A DNA stretch of 64,000 nt from NCBI GenBank assembly GCA_034638255.1, contig JAWPGT010000055.1, positions 62,001 through 126,000 of the forward strand. The letters are read 5' to 3'. The notes under the pieces were generated by a model that saw only the letters and a program-made list of their open reading frames with translations, was not told the origin of the DNA and did no database searches. Below are positions 60,550 to 64,000 of the stretch, piece by piece (position 1 is the first letter of the stretch; each line of letters begins with the position of its first letter). The stretch is from Coprinus comatus (taxonomy: Eukaryota > Basidiomycota > Agaricomycetes > Agaricales > Agaricaceae). Position numbers and translations under genes: made by a program.

Positions 60550-60562
60550 CCCCGGACCGGGG
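60550..60562. promoter_or_regulatory. GC-rich palindrome with CGG-A-CCG core upstream of GH92 copy 2
   Basis: CCCCGGACCGGGG is a 6+1+6 inverted repeat 59-71 bases before the ATG at 60621. CGG-N-CCG is the arrangement bound by some Zn2Cys6 dimers, so it is a candidate operator. A related CCCGG-T-CCGGG site at 10595-10605 has no gene beside it. Confidence 0.4.
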
Positions 60563-60620
60563 TTAGACCGTCGAACATTTGAAGAGTGAAGGAGGCGGAA
60601 AGGATGAGGGCAAAGCAGCC

Positions 60621-63600
60621 ATGCGTTCTCTCATCCTTCCAGGATTTCTACTCACCTGGTCGGTAGCAACAGACGCCTACAAGTTTGCACCAGACAAGAC
60701 TTCTACTGGCCGTTTTTTGCCGTACCCTCAACACCGTATTCCCGAGAGCCCAAATGTTGACAGTGTTGATCTGTACGTAGTTTCTCTTATTTTTAAAAAG
60801 GCGTATTCTGACTATTATGTAGTCTAATAGGAAACGGAGGAGATACTCCCAATGGATCTGGAGGTATGATTCCATCGACGGGTCCTCCATTCGCAATGAC
60901 GCGTTGGGTTGCTCAAACCCAAGTCAACTACGTTTCTCAAACACCCTACAACGTCACTGGCAATGCCATTCATGGATTCCAGGCTACGCGTCAGCCAGCA
61001 ATCTGGATGGGCGAGAGTGGGAGTGTCGCACTCGTTCCTGGCGTTGTAAGAAACGGTAATCCAGACCACATTCAATACGAGTTCACCAAACGCGGACTTC
61101 CGTTTGACCCCGCAAACAAACCTCGAGGACAGGAGATCATCAGCCCGTCTTATTATGCTGTCCAATTATCGGACAACAAGGGTGGTCAAATTCTGGCAGA
61201 ACAGAGTTCCAGTATGTGCACTGTCACCTTGGTCTTGTTCAATGTTCTGATCAATTTATACAACCAGCCTCGCGTGTTGGTCATTTCCGCTTCACCTTCG
61301 ACGTGACAGACGATAAACATCACCCCTATTTCTATCTCGACGTTACCCGTCCTTCTATCATCACTTCCGACCCCACCAACATTACTTGGCCATCCGGCTT
61401 CGTTGCAATCTCACCCGCCTCCAGGGAAATCTGCGGTTATTCAACCGAACGACAAGACTCTATTATTACACCCGTTTCCTCTCAAGAAAACGCTTCTGGG
61501 TTCAAAGGTTTCTTCTGTGCTCGTTTTAATGTTCCTTTCAAATCACATGGTGTCAATATGGCTGGAGCTATCCTTCGAGATGTTAAATCTGCTGAAGGCG
61601 GTGGAATTGGAGCTTATGTATTTTTCCCTCCCGGTCCAAAAGCAACGCGAGTTGTTGTCGGTGTTCGTATCGGCACTTCATTCATTTCTATTGAACACGC
61701 AAGACAAAACATCGACGCAGAAATACCTGACATCGATCCCGATATTATGGATTCCCATGGGCTACTAGTTGGTACCCTCGAACATACTGCTGCATCAGCT
61801 AGAGCCCAATGGGAAGAGAAATTGGGTAGGGTTCGAGTTGAAGGTGCTTCGGATGCCGAGAAAGAGATTTTCTATACTGCGATCGCTCATACACTTCAAT
61901 ATCCAAGCGAACAAGATGAGCGAGGAAAATACTATTCGGGTTACGATAACAAAGTACATGATTTGGAAAAAGATCAAAAGTCTTATACTGGTTATTCTAT
62001 ATGGGATACTTTCCGTGCTGCTTGGGCATGGCAAATTATCTTTGCCCCAGAACGTGTACCAGGCTTCATCAACAGCATGTTGGCTGATTACAAACAAGTG
62101 CGTGGATCCTTTTTTTCCCTACGTACCCCTATTAAATATCTAATCAACCCATGCAGAGTGGTTGGTTACCAATGTGGAAAAACATTGTGGAGACGAATAT
62201 TATGGTTGGTACACATGCGGATTCTCTCATCGCAGAGGCTGTTCGGAAGGGTGTTACCGGTTTCGATCGTGATCTTGCATGGGAAGCTGTTTGGAAAGAT
62301 GCAGTTATCCCTCCTATGGAAGACCCTATGACCGAATACGCAGACAGACAAGAGGTGAGCTTCTCAAAAATGAATACATCAAATTGTTGAGATTAATTAA
62401 GATGTTGTTTATAGAACGTCGATTATGAAGTACGAGCTGGACTTTCCTCATCATACAATGACTTGGACAAAGGTTGGGTTGCGGATGATCTCCATTCTGA
62501 GAGTGCTTCAAGAACCCTTGACTATGCTTGTAAGCGTAAATTCTGAACTTTTCATCTTAGCCACAAACGCTCATTAATCATTGATTTTGGTAGATGATGA
62601 CTACGCTGCATACACCTTTGCGAAAGCCCTTGGAAAGGATTATGAGGCTGGTTACCTACTCGAACGTTCCAAGAAGGCACCCTTTACCCTTTGGAATGAA
62701 AAGACTGGGTTCTTCGAAGCAAGGAACTCTGACGGAGGCTGGGCTGGAGAAGATCGTGGCTGGACTGAAGGTATGTCTTGTCTTGTCTTCGGTTTTTCTG
62801 TAAAGGTGACTAATGTGAATTAAAGGCGACAAATGGGCGTACTCTTTCGATGTTGTACATGATATTCCTACTTTGATTGAGAAACGAGGGGGTAAAGCTG
62901 CCTTCGTGAAGAGTTTGGAAGAGCATTTCAATGGTGGTCATAATGATCATACCAATGAAGTCAGTGTTAATTCTAATCATAAAAAACACACGACTAATGC
63001 GCTTAATAGCCCTCTCATCACATCCCTTATCTATATTCACTTTCAGGAGCTGCATACAAGACCCAAGAACGTGTTCGTGATATCGCTAAAAAGGAATACA
63101 GTAATACTCCTACCGGTCTATCAGGGGTATGTAAACTTTGTACCTCAGGGGTACATTTGCTAACATTCATTACTAGAACGAAGATTGTGGTCAGATGAGC
63201 GCATGGTACCTTTTCAGTGCCCTAGGATTCTACCCCGTAAACCCTGTTTCAGGCGAATACGTTGTTGGCTCGTAAGTTCCCCTTCATTTCATCACAGAAT
63301 GAATTACTTATATTATTAAATCGCAGACCCCTCTTCAACCGCATTGACATAATGCTGCCACCACCCCCAGGAACTCGTCAACAGCGAAAACTCTCTGTAA
63401 TTTCAATGGGAGCAACAATGCTTCCTTACGTCAAATCTGTCGAAATCAATGGCGTTAAACTTAAAAAACCAGTTATCACACATGAACAGATTGTTAGTGG
63501 AGGAACTATTGTTTTCCATATGAGTGATAAGGTTGAAGAGTTTGGAAATGATCCGGAGGTTTTGAAGGAGTTGGGCGTTGAGATTGGATCGGTATGTTGT

Positions 63601-63761
63601 ATTTTCACTTTTCCCCCGTCTCGATGAATGACTGTTTTTCTCGTGTGGATTAGAAACCTGGAAAGGCTAAGGCAACCGCTACGGGCTCAAAAACGCATCA
63701 TACTAGAACTTCTGCTACACCTACCAAGATACCTTTGCAACCCCTCCACGAGGAACTGTGA
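60621..63761 (+). CDS. GH92 alpha-1,2-mannosidase, copy 2
   Basis: The start at 60621 gives a signal peptide (MRSLILPGFLLTWSVATDAY). Exon 1 joins at acceptor 60820-60821 to LLIGNGGDTPNGSGGMIPST. The GH92 series is complete: TGPPFAMTRWVAQTQVNYV, HGFQATRQPAIWMGES, VGHFRFTFDVTDD, GFKGFFCARFNV, VRIGTSFISIEHARQN, YTAIAHTLQYPSEQ, YTGYSIWDTFRAAWAW, SGWLPMWKNIVETNIMVGTH, WVADDLHSESASRTLDYAYDDY, EARNSDGGWAGEDRGWTEG, EHFNGGHNDHTNE, and NEDCGQMSAWYLFSALGFYP. Length is on the order of 800 residues, and about eleven exons are needed. It is a secreted Ca-dependent exo-alpha-mannosidase. It keeps a basic, Thr-rich C-terminal tail after GVEIGS (KPGKATATGSKTHHTRTSAT) that copy 1 lacks. It is paralogous to copy 1 but clearly diverged. 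Confidence 0.94.
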
Positions 63762-64000
63762 TTCATGACCCACTCGTTTACTTGTTTGTTATGCTTGTAG
63801 GAAGACAAAAATGTATTATTATTTATTTTGTTTGAATTCTGCTTATATGCGCAATAAGGCAAACTTGAGTCCAACATGTACATTTCAAAGAATTTAAAGA
63901 AAACCAAAAGTGGTTCTCTCCGCGTGAGATTCCTTATCAATTAAGGTTTGGCGCTCAATTGGCGCTACACTATTCGAAGGTTTACGGCAAAGCGGTGTTC
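63762..64000. other. right edge, 3' flank of GH92 copy 2
   Basis: A/T-rich 3' untranslated region and spacer. No new gene starts before the window ends. Confidence 0.5.

Overview
The window looks like chromosomal DNA of a mushroom-forming basidiomycete (Agaricomycetes). Nearly every recognisable gene is cut by many short GT...AG introns of about 50-70 bases, some with very small exons. The gene families are also typical of these fungi: GH92, GH3 and PL1 secreted enzymes, a heme-thiolate peroxidase, DUF6534-type membrane proteins and an F-box relic. All gene models were built by hand from reading frames, splice sites and remembered family motifs. No alignment or transcript data were used, so splice junctions are inferred.

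Layout, left to right. 0.7-3.1 kb (+) is an MFS transporter with a probable one-base frameshift near its end. 4.96-5.5 kb (+) is a small secreted Cys-containing protein. 5.5-12.1 kb has no gene I can support. 12.07-13.68 kb (-) is a two-finger C2H2 regulator. 13.7-21.5 kb is again gene-free. 21.5-22.7 kb (-) is an HDHD2/LHPP-like HAD phosphatase. 23.3-24.5 kb (+) is a short-chain dehydrogenase, followed at 24.85-27.25 kb (+) by a 12-exon cytochrome P450. 27.6-29.3 kb (-) is a conserved-looking protein of unknown function.

29.9-34.9 kb (+) is a tandem duplication. Each unit has a DUF6534 membrane-protein gene followed by an O6-alkylguanine-DNA alkyltransferase (MGMT). The first MGMT copy is decayed and the second is intact. 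35.0-37.1 kb (-) is a SAMHD1-like dNTPase. 37.4-38.8 kb (-) is an alpha/beta hydrolase ending in the peroxisomal-type tripeptide AKL. 39.2-40.5 kb (-) is a PL1 pectate lyase. 42.2-43.9 kb (-) is a 7TM-like protein. 44.9-48.1 kb (-) is a GH3 glycosidase. 49.15-50.76 kb (+) is a broken F-box gene. 51.4-52.3 kb (-) is a short chloroperoxidase/peroxygenase-type enzyme. 52.7-56.0 kb (-) and 60.6-63.8 kb (+) are two GH92 alpha-mannosidases transcribed away from each other. Between them lie one 7TM-like gene (57.3-58.5 kb), the tail of another membrane-protein gene (58.6-59.1 kb) and unassigned debris.

The right half is rich in secreted carbohydrate-active enzymes, with pectin, beta-glucoside and alpha-mannoside substrates expected. 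Multi-pass membrane proteins of the fungal 7TM/DUF6534 type lie among them. The left half is dominated by long non-coding stretches around one zinc-finger regulator. I found no rRNA, tRNA, CRISPR, or intact transposon. I also found no clearly new multi-gene system. The most interesting items are the DUF6534-MGMT tandem duplication with asymmetric decay, runs of micro-exons, the divergent GH92 pair with a CGG-N-CCG site, and the uncharacterised protein at 27.6-29.3 kb.
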